Shown in pieces: positions 33,107 through 40,889 of a DNA stretch of 42,976 nt. Under the pieces are notes generated by a model. It searched no databases and was not told the origin of the DNA. It saw only the letters and a list, made by a program, of their open reading frames with translations. A program made the position numbers and the translations under genes. Origin of the DNA: Opitutia bacterium Tous-C1TDCM (lineage in GTDB: Bacteria > Verrucomicrobiota > Verrucomicrobiia > Opitutales > Opitutaceae); the NCBI GenBank assembly GCA_002288455.1, contig NEUS01000019.1, positions 1-42,976 of the forward strand. The letters run 5' to 3'. Every line of letters starts with the position of its first letter. Position 1 is the stretch's first letter.

Positions 33107-34225
33107 ATGACGTTCACCTCTACAGCTTCCCGTCTGCTGCTCGCGGCCCTCGCCGGCGCGCTGCTCCTTGCGGGCCCCGCCCGGGCCTCCCGCCTCAAGG
33201 ACCTCACTCAGATCGAAGGCGGCCGCGACAACCAGCTCGTCGGCTACGGTCTCGTCGTCGGCCTCGCCGGCGACGGCGACAGCAACGCCGTCTCGACCCT
33301 GCGCAGCGTCTCCAACGTCCTCCAGCGCTACGGCCTCGCCGTCAACGCCGCCGACCTCAAGGCCAAGAACACCGCCGCGGTCATGATCACCACGGACCTC
33401 GGCGCCTTCCTCAAACCCGGCGCGCGCATCGACGTGAACGTCGCTTCCATGGGCGACGCGAAGAGCCTGCAGGGTGGGGTGCTGCTCCAGACTCCGCTCA
33501 TGGGCGCCGACGGCCGCGTCTACGCCGTGGCCCAGGGCCCGGTCGCCATCGGCGGCTTCACCGGCGGCGCGGGCGGGGCCGGCGGGGCCACCGTCACGAA
33601 GAACCACCCGACCGTCGGCAACATTTCCAGCGGCGCCATCGTGGAACGCGAAATTCCCGCCGCCTTCGTCCGCGAAAACGTCGTCCGCCTCCTCCTGCAC
33701 AATCCGGATTTCACCTCCGTCTCCCGCATGGCCGAGGCGATCAACACCAAGTGGTCCGGCGCCGCCCTCGCCGTCGACGCCGCCACCATCGCCGTCACGC
33801 TCCCGGCGGCCTACCGCGGCCGCGACGTCGCCTTCATCGCCGACCTCGGCCAGATCGAGGCCTCGCCCGACACGCTTGCGCGGATCGTGATCAACGAACG
33901 CACCGGCACCATCGTCGCCACCTCCACCGTCCGGCTCTCCCAGGTCGCGATCGCCCACGGCTCCCTCACCATCACCGTCACGTCCAACGTCGGCGTCAGC
34001 CAGCCCAACGCCTTCAACAATTCCGGCCAGACCGCGGCCGTGCAGAACACGCAGACCGACGTGAACGAAACCAAGGGCGGTTTCACGATCATCAACGAGC
34101 CGCCCACCATCGAGCGGCTCGCCGCCGCCCTCAACGCCCTCGGCGTCTCCACCCGCGAGATGATGGCGATCTTCCAGACTCTCAAACGCTCCGGCGCCCT
34201 CCAGGCCGAGCTCGTCATCAACTGA
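33107..34225 (+). CDS. flgI: Flagellar P-ring protein FlgI
   Basis: A 372 aa periplasmic ring protein around the rod. A signal peptide (LLLAALAGALLLAGPARA, ~10-27) is followed by the signature SRLKDLTQIEGGRDNQLVGY and GLVVGLAGDGD. Later conserved blocks are RIDVNVASMGDAKSLQGGVL, RIVINERTGTIVATSTVRLS and LAAALNALGVSTREMMAIFQ. Normal length. Its presence with FlgH indicates a conventional outer membrane and peptidoglycan. Confidence 0.97.
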   Translation: MTFTSTASRLLLAALAGALLLAGPARASRLKDLTQIEGGRDNQLVGYGLVVGLAGDGDSNAVSTLRSVSNVLQRYGLAVNAADLKAKNTAAVMITTDLGAFLKPGARIDVNVASMGDAKSLQGGVLLQTPLMGADGRVYAVAQGPVAIGGFTGGAGGAGGATVTKNHPTVGNISSGAIVEREIPAAFVRENVVRLLLHNPDFTSVSRMAEAINTKWSGAALAVDAATIAVTLPAAYRGRDVAFIADLGQIEASPDTLARIVINERTGTIVATSTVRLSQVAIAHGSLTITVTSNVGVSQPNAFNNSGQTAAVQNTQTDVNETKGGFTIINEPPTIERLAAALNALGVSTREMMAIFQTLKRSGALQAELVIN

Positions 34226-34614
34226 TGAATACGTCCGCGATCTCCGCCCTCGGCGCCTCCGGCGCCGCCCGCCCGGCCGCCGAACTGGCCGCGCCGGCCC
34301 GCGCCGCCTCCGGCCCGTTCAACGCCGCCGACCTCCGCCGCGCCTCGCCCGCCGACCAGCGCGTCGCCGTCGCCGCCCAGTTCGAAGCCGTCCTCGTCCG
34401 CCAGATGCTCGGCAAAACCGTCAACTCCATGCTCGGCGGCGCCGAAAGCGGCGTCGCGGGCAGCGTCTACGGCGACATGCTCGCCGATACCATCGCCACG
34501 CAGCTCACCTCCGGTCCCGGCCTCGGCCTCGGCCGCCTGCTCGTGCAACAACTCACGCCCCGCGGCGAAACCGCCGCGGCCGATTCGGACACTTCTTCCG
34601 CCCCGACCCCATGA
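34225..34614 (+). CDS. flgJ: FlgJ-type rod-binding protein (no muramidase domain)
   Basis: A 129 aa rod-capping protein. The core RVAVAAQFEAVLVRQMLGKT with YGDMLADTIATQLTSGPGLG is the FlgJ N-terminal domain. The peptidoglycan-hydrolase domain of gammaproteobacterial FlgJ is absent, as in many other phyla, so a separate lytic enzyme is needed. The ATG uses the last base of the flgI stop (TGATG) and the end overlaps flgN (ATGA). Confidence 0.88.
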   Translation: MNTSAISALGASGAARPAAELAAPARAASGPFNAADLRRASPADQRVAVAAQFEAVLVRQMLGKTVNSMLGGAESGVAGSVYGDMLADTIATQLTSGPGLGLGRLLVQQLTPRGETAAADSDTSSAPTP

Positions 34615-35108
34615 GCACTCCCTGGGAATTCATCGCCGACCGCCTGCGCGAGGAACTCGCCGACTACGGCGGCCTGCTCCGCCTCTTCGAGGAACAGCAG
34701 ATGGCCCTCTTCGACCGCGACCCCGACACCGTCCTCCGCCTCGCCGGCGAGATCGAGGCGCATGCCCGCGACCTCGCCGTCACCCGCACCCGCCGCGAGA
34801 CCGCCGTCGCCGACTTTGCCGAATCGCACGGCCGCCCCACGACGTCCTCGCTCCGCGCCATGCTGCCGCTGATCGAGCCCGCCGCGCAGCCCCTCATCGA
34901 GGCGCTGATCAACGAAGTGAACACGCTGCTCCACCGCGTCCGCCGCACCAGCCGCCACAACCACACGCTGCTCAGCCGCGCCGTCGAGACGCACCAGGAG
35001 ACCCTCCAGTACCTCCGGCCCAACGCCTTTACCAAAACGTATTCCCCCGCCGGTCGCATCTCCGTCGCGTCCAACCACGCCGCCGCGACCCTCCGCGCCG
35101 CGGGCTGA
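34611..35108 (+). CDS. flgN: FlgN-type chaperone for FlgK/FlgL
   Basis: A 165 aa helical protein (LREELADYGGLLRLFEEQQM; later EALINEVNTLLHRVRRTSRH). FlgN proteins bind the hook-filament junction proteins before export. Identity is inferred from all-helical character, length and position just before flgK and flgL. A heptad-repeat array begins 4 bases after the stop codon. Confidence 0.82.
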   Translation: MSTPWEFIADRLREELADYGGLLRLFEEQQMALFDRDPDTVLRLAGEIEAHARDLAVTRTRRETAVADFAESHGRPTTSSLRAMLPLIEPAAQPLIEALINEVNTLLHRVRRTSRHNHTLLSRAVETHQETLQYLRPNAFTKTYSPAGRISVASNHAAATLRAAG

Positions 35109-35112
35109 TATA

Positions 35113-35209
35113 TAAGCTCTAAGCCAAAAGCGTTAAGCTCAAAGCTCCCAACCCCTGCCATATATATATATATAGCCTAAAGCTTAGAGCTTAAAGCTTA
35201 CCGCTTCCT
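35113..35209. repeat. Opposed heptad arrays between flgN and flgK
   Basis: Five 7-base units (TAAGCTC, TAAGCCA, AAAGCGT, TAAGCTC, AAAGCTC; 35113-35147) are followed by a (TA)n run (35161-35174) and five opposite units (GCCTAAA, GCTTAGA, GCTTAAA, GCTTACC, GCTTCCT; 35175-35209). Bases 35113-35124 and 35182-35193 are perfectly complementary (12 bp), so a long hairpin can form. The array ends 4 bases before the flgK ATG and there is no Shine-Dalgarno. Confidence 0.85.
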
Positions 35210-35213
35210 CCCC

Positions 35214-36626
35214 ATGTCCGGCCTCTATTCCAGTCTCAGCGCATCCGTGAAGGCGATCACCGCCCACGGCCGCGGCATCGAGATCGCCGGCAAGAATCTG
35301 GCCAACGTCAACAACCCGGCCTACGCCCGCCAGCGCGTGGTCTACGGCGATCGCGGCACGGTGGTCACGCCGGACGGCGCCGAAAGCCTCGGTCTCGAGG
35401 CCCTCGGGGTGCAGCAGGTGCGCGACTCGCTGCTCGATCGCCAGGTGGCCCGCGAAATCTCGCTGAAATCCTCCTTCGAGGCGGAGCAAAGCGGCTACCA
35501 GCGCGCCCAGGCCGGTCTCGGCCAAAGCATCGACCGCTCCAGCTCGGCCGGTGGCGTCGGCGGCATCGGCGACAAGGGCATCGCCGCCGCCCTCGACGAT
35601 TTCTTCAACGCCTTCCAAAGCCTCGCCGCCCGTCCGACCGATATCGGCGAACGCCAGACGCTCGTGCAGAAAGCCGCGATTCTCTCGGACCGCTTCCAGC
35701 TCGCCGACACCCGGCTCGCGCAGACCCAGGCCGATCTCGGCGCCGAGGTCGACGAAGCCGTCGTCGAAGTGAACCAGCTCCTTTCCTCGATCGCCGATTT
35801 CAACGGCCAGATCGGCCGCTTCGAAGTCAACTCGCCCGGCTCCGCCGTCGACCTGCGCGACCAGCGCGCCGCCCGCATCGAGCAACTCGCGGCCAAGCTC
35901 GCGATCGAAGTCCTGCCCCAGTCCGGCGGCCAGGTGCAGATCGTGGCCAAGGACGGCGCCGGCGCCGATATCGTCCTCGTCGACCTCGCCAACGTGCAGG
36001 GCACGGTCGCCTTCGACGGCGTCCAGGTCACCGCCGGAGCCGCCGCCACGCCCGTCGCGCTCTCCGCCGGTTCCATCAAAGGCGCGCTCGCCGCCCGCGA
36101 CGGCGGCGTCCAGACGCTGCGCAACGACCTCGACCAACTCGCCCGCCAACTCGTCACCTCCGTCAACGCCGTGTACAATCCCACCGGCGCCACGGGCGAC
36201 TTCTTCGTCGCGGGCAATCTGAACGCGGCCACGCTTTCCGTCGACGGCACGGTCACGGCCAACAACCTCAAGGCCAGCGACGGCGGCCATGCCGGGGACA
36301 ACGATATCGCGCTCGCCGTGGCCCAGCTTTCGACCCGCGTTTTCGAAACCGCCGCCGGCGACCATATTGACGGCACCTTTGCCGGCCACTTTAGCAAAAC
36401 CGTCAGCAAGATCGGCCAGGCGCTCGCCGGCGCCAATTCCCGCGTCGAGGACCAGACCAACATCGAGCGCCTCGTCCGCGGCCAACGCGACGCCGTCAGC
36501 GGCGTCTCCCTCGACGAGGAAATGGCCGACCTCATGAAGTTCCAGCGCGCGTTCCAGGCTTCCTCCCGCGTCTTCACCGTGATCGACGAATTGCTCGACG
36601 TCGTCGTCAACCGCCTCGGCCGCTGA
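35214..36626 (+). CDS. flgK: Flagellar hook-associated protein 1 FlgK
   Basis: A 470 aa first junction protein between hook and filament. The N-terminus MSGLYSSLSASVKAITAHGR with EIAGKNLANVNNPAYARQRV, the middle FEVNSPGSAVDLRDQRAARI, and the C-terminal GVSLDEEMADLMKFQRAFQA then SSRVFTVIDELLDVVVNRLG are diagnostic. It is somewhat shorter than the 547 aa enterobacterial protein. Translation begins straight after the heptad array. Confidence 0.96.
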   Translation: MSGLYSSLSASVKAITAHGRGIEIAGKNLANVNNPAYARQRVVYGDRGTVVTPDGAESLGLEALGVQQVRDSLLDRQVAREISLKSSFEAEQSGYQRAQAGLGQSIDRSSSAGGVGGIGDKGIAAALDDFFNAFQSLAARPTDIGERQTLVQKAAILSDRFQLADTRLAQTQADLGAEVDEAVVEVNQLLSSIADFNGQIGRFEVNSPGSAVDLRDQRAARIEQLAAKLAIEVLPQSGGQVQIVAKDGAGADIVLVDLANVQGTVAFDGVQVTAGAAATPVALSAGSIKGALAARDGGVQTLRNDLDQLARQLVTSVNAVYNPTGATGDFFVAGNLNAATLSVDGTVTANNLKASDGGHAGDNDIALAVAQLSTRVFETAAGDHIDGTFAGHFSKTVSKIGQALAGANSRVEDQTNIERLVRGQRDAVSGVSLDEEMADLMKFQRAFQASSRVFTVIDELLDVVVNRLGR

Positions 36627-36692
36627 ACCGCCTATATACGATTCCGTATCGGCCCCGGCTCCGAACCGCTCCTCAATCTCTCTACTGCCACA

Positions 36693-36727
36693 GCTTAAAG
36701 CTTATCGCTTATCGCTTAAAGCTTCCC
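36693..36727 (+). repeat. Heptad array upstream of flgL
   Basis: Five consecutive 7-base units, GCTTAAA, GCTTATC, GCTTATC, GCTTAAA, GCTTCCC, are followed by GCCC and the flgL ATG at 36732. Number of units, orientation and the 4-base distance to the ATG are the same as upstream of flgK. No opposed arm is present here. Confidence 0.85.
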
Positions 36728-36731
36728 GCCC

Positions 36732-37628
36732 ATGCGCATCACCAACAACACGGTTTCCGAGAACATCGTCCGCCAAATCCAGACGCTCGGTTCCCAGCAG
36801 GCGCGCCTCCAGACCCAGGTCGCGACCGGGCAGCGGATCTTCAATCCCGAGGACGATCCGACCGCCGTCGGCCGCGTGCTCGGCCTCGAGAGCGAGCAGC
36901 GCCACATCTCCCAGTACCTGCGCAACGCCGACCGCGCCCTCGAGCTCAGCCAGGCTTCGTACTCCGGTCTCCAGCAGCTCAAACGCGTCTCCGACCGCGC
37001 CACCGAAATCGGCACCCTCGGCACCGGCGCCATCAGTCCCGAGGCCGCGCGCGCCTACGCTTCCGAACTCGACCAGCTGATCGAGCAGTCCCTGCAGCTC
37101 GCGAACACCAAGTTCCGCAACGACTACCTCTTCGCCGGTTCCGCCGTCGATGCCGCGCCCTTCGTCGCCACCCGCGACGTCGCGGGCAAGGTCGCCGCCG
37201 TCGCCTATGCCGGCAACGCCGAGCGCACCGGGATCCAGCTTTCCGAAAACGCCACGATCGCCCCCGGCACCAGCGGCGACACCAATACCGGCCTCGGCGA
37301 TTTCCTGAACCAGCTGGTCGCGCTCCGCGAAGCCCTCACCGCCGGCAGCACCGCCGCGGTCACTTCCGCCCAGAGCGATCTGATCCTTTCCGAAGACAAC
37401 CTCGTCGCCGCGCTCGCCGAGCACGGCGGCATCGAGGTCCGCATCGAGGCCAACCGCGCCCAGCAACTGGGCCGCGCCGACAACCTCGAGTCGCTGGTTT
37501 CCAGCGAGACCGACGCCGACCTCCCCGAGACGATCGTCCGCCTTAACCAGACGCAGACCGCCTACCAGGCGGCCCTGCAATCGGCGGCGAACATCATGCG
37601 CATTTCCCTGCTCGATTACATCAACTGA
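36732..37628 (+). CDS. flgL: Flagellar hook-associated protein 3 FlgL
   Basis: A 298 aa second junction protein. MRITNNTVSENIVRQIQTLG and QARLQTQVATGQRIFNPEDD with PTAVGRVLGLES are the flagellin-like N-terminal coil; the C-terminal LNQTQTAYQAALQSAANIMR and ISLLDYI match FlgL. Usual length. It is the second gene in the window that starts directly behind a heptad array. Confidence 0.95.
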   Translation: MRITNNTVSENIVRQIQTLGSQQARLQTQVATGQRIFNPEDDPTAVGRVLGLESEQRHISQYLRNADRALELSQASYSGLQQLKRVSDRATEIGTLGTGAISPEAARAYASELDQLIEQSLQLANTKFRNDYLFAGSAVDAAPFVATRDVAGKVAAVAYAGNAERTGIQLSENATIAPGTSGDTNTGLGDFLNQLVALREALTAGSTAAVTSAQSDLILSEDNLVAALAEHGGIEVRIEANRAQQLGRADNLESLVSSETDADLPETIVRLNQTQTAYQAALQSAANIMRISLLDYIN

Positions 37629-37679
37629 CCCGCCTCCTGAACCTCCCGCGGCCGCGCCCTCCGCACCGCCCCGACCATC

Positions 37680-38147
37680 ATGAAAGTCCTGCCCGAACTC
37701 TATCCGACCGACTTCGACACGCCGCCGGCCAACCAGCTGGAACTTCCTTACGGCCTCATCGGCTTCGCCCAATACAAGCGCGCCGAACTCCTGTACCTGC
37801 CCGACCATCTGCCCTTCCTCTGGATGAAACTCCACAGCGCGGCGGACGACCTCCACTTCATCGTCATCGAACCCGGCGGCATCGTCCCCGGCTACGAGCC
37901 CGAGATCTTCGATCTCGATGCCGAGGCCCTCGACCTGCGCGATCCGGCGGAAGCCATGATCCTCAACGTCGTCACGCTGAAACGGCAGCACCCCGTCGAG
38001 GCCACCGTCAACCTGATCGGCCCGCTCGTGGTCAACCGCCGCACGCGGATCGGCCGCCAGCTCGTCATCTCGAACTACTCGCGCTACAGCGCGAGCCACG
38101 CCCTCGTCGAAAACTCGCAGGCGCCCGTCCTCGCCCGCACAGCCTGA
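37680..38147 (+). CDS. fliW: Flagellar assembly factor FliW
   Basis: A 155 aa protein. FliW binds flagellin, and when free binds and inhibits CsrA, so flagellin translation follows export. [40 protein letters not shown] and the late [20 protein letters not shown] with [12 protein letters not shown] are family features. It is followed after 10 bases by csrA and then fliC, the classical partner-switch set. Confidence 0.95.
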   Translation: MKVLPELYPTDFDTPPANQLELPYGLIGFAQYKRAELLYLPDHLPFLWMKLHSAADDLHFIVIEPGGIVPGYEPEIFDLDAEALDLRDPAEAMILNVVTLKRQHPVEATVNLIGPLVVNRRTRIGRQLVISNYSRYSASHALVENSQAPVLARTA

Positions 38148-38157
38148 GCCCCTTGCC

Positions 38158-38412
38158 ATGCTCGTCCTTTCCCGCCGGGTCAACGAGGCGATCGTCATCG
38201 GTGACTCCATCGAAATCCGCATCACGCGTATCGAAGGCGATATCGTGAAGATCGGCATCCAAGCGCCGCGCGATATCGCGATCTTCCGCAAGGAAGTCCT
38301 CGCCGACATCGCCGCCAGCAATCACGCCGCCGCCGTCCGGCCGCCTTCCCAGGGCGGTCTGCCGAGCCTGCCCAAAAAGGCCTCCGCGCCGGCTCCCTTC
38401 GTCAAATCCTGA
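38158..38412 (+). CDS. csrA: Carbon storage regulator CsrA
   Basis: An 84 aa RNA-binding dimer. [20 protein letters not shown] and [20 protein letters not shown] with RKEVLADI are nearly consensus. It is about 20 residues longer than the 61 aa E. coli protein because of a C-terminal Pro/Ser/Lys tail ([13 protein letters not shown]). With FliW it should regulate fliC mRNA; no clear ANGGA motif is seen in the 65-base gap before fliC. Confidence 0.96.
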   Translation: MLVLSRRVNEAIVIGDSIEIRITRIEGDIVKIGIQAPRDIAIFRKEVLADIAASNHAAAVRPPSQGGLPSLPKKASAPAPFVKS

Positions 38413-38477
38413 ACCGCCGCCGCAGGCCGCCACATCCTGCCCGGTCCCGTTTTCCACCCTTTCAAAACCACACTGCC

Positions 38478-39356
38478 ATGAGCGTTATCAACACCAACAT
38501 CCAGGCCCTCGCCGGCGCCCGCAACCTGAACCACAGCCAGGAAATGCTCGGCCGTTCGCTGACCCGCCTTTCCTCCGGTTCCAAGATCGTCAATCCGTCC
38601 GACGATGCCGCCGGCCTCGCCGTCTCCGAAAAACTCGACGCCCAGGGCAAGCGCGTCAAAGCCGCCACCACCAACGTCCAGAACGCGATCTCCTATGTGC
38701 AGACCGCCGACGGCTTCATGAGCGGCATGACCAAGATCCTTTCGCGCATGAGCGAGCTCGCGATCTTGGCCAAGGACGTCACGAAGAACCCCACCGATAT
38801 CGACCTTTACCAGCAGGAATTCACCGCCCTGCAGGAACAGCTCCGGGCGACGATCGGCGGGCCGTCCGCCGAGATCGGCGGCACGGCCGATGTCGACACG
38901 CCCCTCGGCGCCTTCAACGGCATCACGCTCTTCGGCTCCGCCACCGTGGGTCTCACCGTCACGATCGGCCAGGCCGTCGGCCAGGAAATGACGATCGCGG
39001 AATCCAACCTCCGCACCGGCGGCATGCTCGACATCATCGAGCAGGATGCCTCCGGCGACTACCTGCTCGCGTCGACCGACAGCGACTCGATCCAGAAGAT
39101 CACCGACGCCATCCAGCACGTGGCCCAGCAGCGCGCGTCCCTCGGTGCCGCCCAATCCCGCCTCGAGCTCGCGTCGACCACGCTCCAGATCGAATACGAG
39201 AATCTCTCGTCCGCCATCTCGCGCATCCGCGATGTCGATGTCGCCGAAGAGTCCACGCAGTACGCGAAGTACAGCATCCTCGTGCAGTCCGGCACCGCCA
39301 TGCTCGCGCAGGCCAACCAGACGCCGCAGAGCGTGCTGAAACTGCTCCAGGGCTAA
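38478..39356 (+). CDS. fliC: Flagellin FliC
   Basis: A 292 aa filament subunit. The N-terminal domain (SVINTNIQALAGARNLNHSQ; LTRLSSGSKIVNPSDDAAGL) and the C-terminal domain (SRIRDVDVAEESTQYAKYSI; LAQANQTPQSVLKLLQ) are standard. The middle (residues ~140-200) is short, so the outer D2/D3 domains are essentially missing and the filament should be thin. Only one flagellin gene is present, and neither fliD nor fliS follows. Likely FliA-dependent and CsrA/FliW-controlled, though no sigma-28 promoter is visible in the gap. Confidence 0.97.
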   Translation: MSVINTNIQALAGARNLNHSQEMLGRSLTRLSSGSKIVNPSDDAAGLAVSEKLDAQGKRVKAATTNVQNAISYVQTADGFMSGMTKILSRMSELAILAKDVTKNPTDIDLYQQEFTALQEQLRATIGGPSAEIGGTADVDTPLGAFNGITLFGSATVGLTVTIGQAVGQEMTIAESNLRTGGMLDIIEQDASGDYLLASTDSDSIQKITDAIQHVAQQRASLGAAQSRLELASTTLQIEYENLSSAISRIRDVDVAEESTQYAKYSILVQSGTAMLAQANQTPQSVLKLLQG

Positions 39357-39366
39357 GCCAAGGCCG

Positions 39367-39394
39367 CCGCAACGGGCGACCCCGCCCGTTGCGG
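39367..39394 (+). terminator. Strong hairpin after fliC
   Basis: A perfect 12-bp G+C-rich stem (39367-39378 with 39383-39394) with the 4-base loop ACCC starts 11 bases after the fliC stop. No T-run follows (next bases ACCGCGGCG), so it may stabilise the 3' end of the flagellin mRNA as well as stop transcription. Confidence 0.65.
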
Positions 39395-39490
39395 ACCGCG
39401 GCGTCTTCTCCGTCCGAAGCAGGGCAGGGGAAACGACCTGCCGCGGCCCGCGCTTGCTCCGGTCCGCTCCCGCTGGCTGGCTCGGCGCCG

Positions 39491-40723
39491 ATGCGCGCCC
39501 CCGACTTCCTGCCCCGCGGCTTTCGCGCCGCGTTCCCGTTCCTCGTTTTGCCGCTGGCCGCCGCGGCCGCGGAATTCAGTCTCACCGTGCCGCCCGCGGC
39601 GACCGACCGCGCCGTCCAGGTGGTGCGGTTCACGTTGCCGAAAGACCTCAAGCCGCCCGTCGTCCTGCGCCAGGGCGAGCGCCGCATTCCGGTCCAGGTC
39701 GCTCCCGACCGCACCGCCGTTTTCATCGTCGAACGGCAGGCCGCCGGCGCGGCCCAATCGTACCGACTCGCCCCGGCGGCCGGGGAAACGGAACCCGCGG
39801 CCGCCGGCGTGCAGGTTGCCGCCCTGCCCGGGCAAATGCGGATCACGGTCGGCGGCACCGAGGCGGTCGTGTATCGGATGGACCAAGAGGATCTGCCGCG
39901 CCCGGACATCAAACCGGAGTACAAGCGCGCCGGATACCTGCACCCGATCCGCACCGCGGCCGGCACGGTCGTCAGCGACGACTATCCCGTGCAACACGTC
40001 CACCATCACGGGATCTGGACGGCCTGGGTGCGCACCGCCTTCCAGGGCCGCGCCCCCGACTTCTGGAACATGGGCCAAAAGCGCGGCACTTCCGAATTCG
40101 TCGGCGTCGACTGGACCTGGAGCGGCCCGGTCCACGGCGGCATCGTGACGCGCCAACGCATGGTCGACCTGTCCGTGCCCGCCCCGGTGCCGGTGCTGAA
40201 CGAAACCTGGGAACTGACGGCGTATGCCGTGCCGGCCGTCGCCGGCGCGCCGGCGCTCCGGATCTTCGACCTGCTCGTCACGCAGACTTCCGCGACCAGC
40301 GATCCGTTGGTGCTGCCCGTTTACCACTACGGCGGCCTCGGCTACCGCGGGCGCGGCGAATGGTTCGGCGCGGACAAAGGTTTCTTTCTGACTTCCGAGG
40401 GCGAAACGGACCGCGTGAAGGCCAACGGCAAGGCGATGCGCTGGGTGCATCACTACGGCGCCGTCGCCGGCGGCGTGGCCGGCGTCACCATCCTCGGCCA
40501 TCCGGGCAATCCCCGTGCGCCCCAGCCTGTGCGCGTGCATCCGCGCGAGCCCTACGTTTCCTTCACGCCGCAGCAGAACGAGGAATTCCGTGTGGCTCCC
40601 GGCCAGCCTTTCCTCGCCCGCTACCGCTTCGTGGCCTTCGACGGCCCGCCCGACCGGGCGCTGCTCGAGGCGCTGTGGCAGGGATTTGCGGCCCCGGGAA
40701 ACTTGACGATGGAAACGAAATAG
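39491..40723 (+). CDS. DUF6807 (PmoA-family) secreted protein
   Basis: A 410 aa protein with a signal peptide (AAFPFLVLPLAAAAA, ~12-26) and the DUF6807 fold. The hallmark is the His-rich DDYPVQHVHHHGIW, plus EWFGADKGFFLTSEG and a later RWVHHYGAVAGG. Family members are often found in carbohydrate-use loci; the biochemical role is not settled, and the name PmoA is historical and does not imply methane oxidation. ATG 39491 was chosen because it starts directly with the signal sequence. An MFS carrier follows 166 bases later. Confidence 0.85.
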   Translation: MRAPDFLPRGFRAAFPFLVLPLAAAAAEFSLTVPPAATDRAVQVVRFTLPKDLKPPVVLRQGERRIPVQVAPDRTAVFIVERQAAGAAQSYRLAPAAGETEPAAAGVQVAALPGQMRITVGGTEAVVYRMDQEDLPRPDIKPEYKRAGYLHPIRTAAGTVVSDDYPVQHVHHHGIWTAWVRTAFQGRAPDFWNMGQKRGTSEFVGVDWTWSGPVHGGIVTRQRMVDLSVPAPVPVLNETWELTAYAVPAVAGAPALRIFDLLVTQTSATSDPLVLPVYHYGGLGYRGRGEWFGADKGFFLTSEGETDRVKANGKAMRWVHHYGAVAGGVAGVTILGHPGNPRAPQPVRVHPREPYVSFTPQQNEEFRVAPGQPFLARYRFVAFDGPPDRALLEALWQGFAAPGNLTMETK

Positions 40724-40889
40724 GCCGCGCCGCCCGCCGGGCCGGCTCGGATTTCCAACCGTTGGGCTGGACTCGCGCGGAGTCCTCTCTCCATCTTCGA
40801 CGCGCCGTCGCCCCTTGGCGGCACCCCCGCCGCGAACCGGCGCCACCGTCCGGTTCCGACTTCCCCCCGTTCGTTCCGCTTTCCGACCC

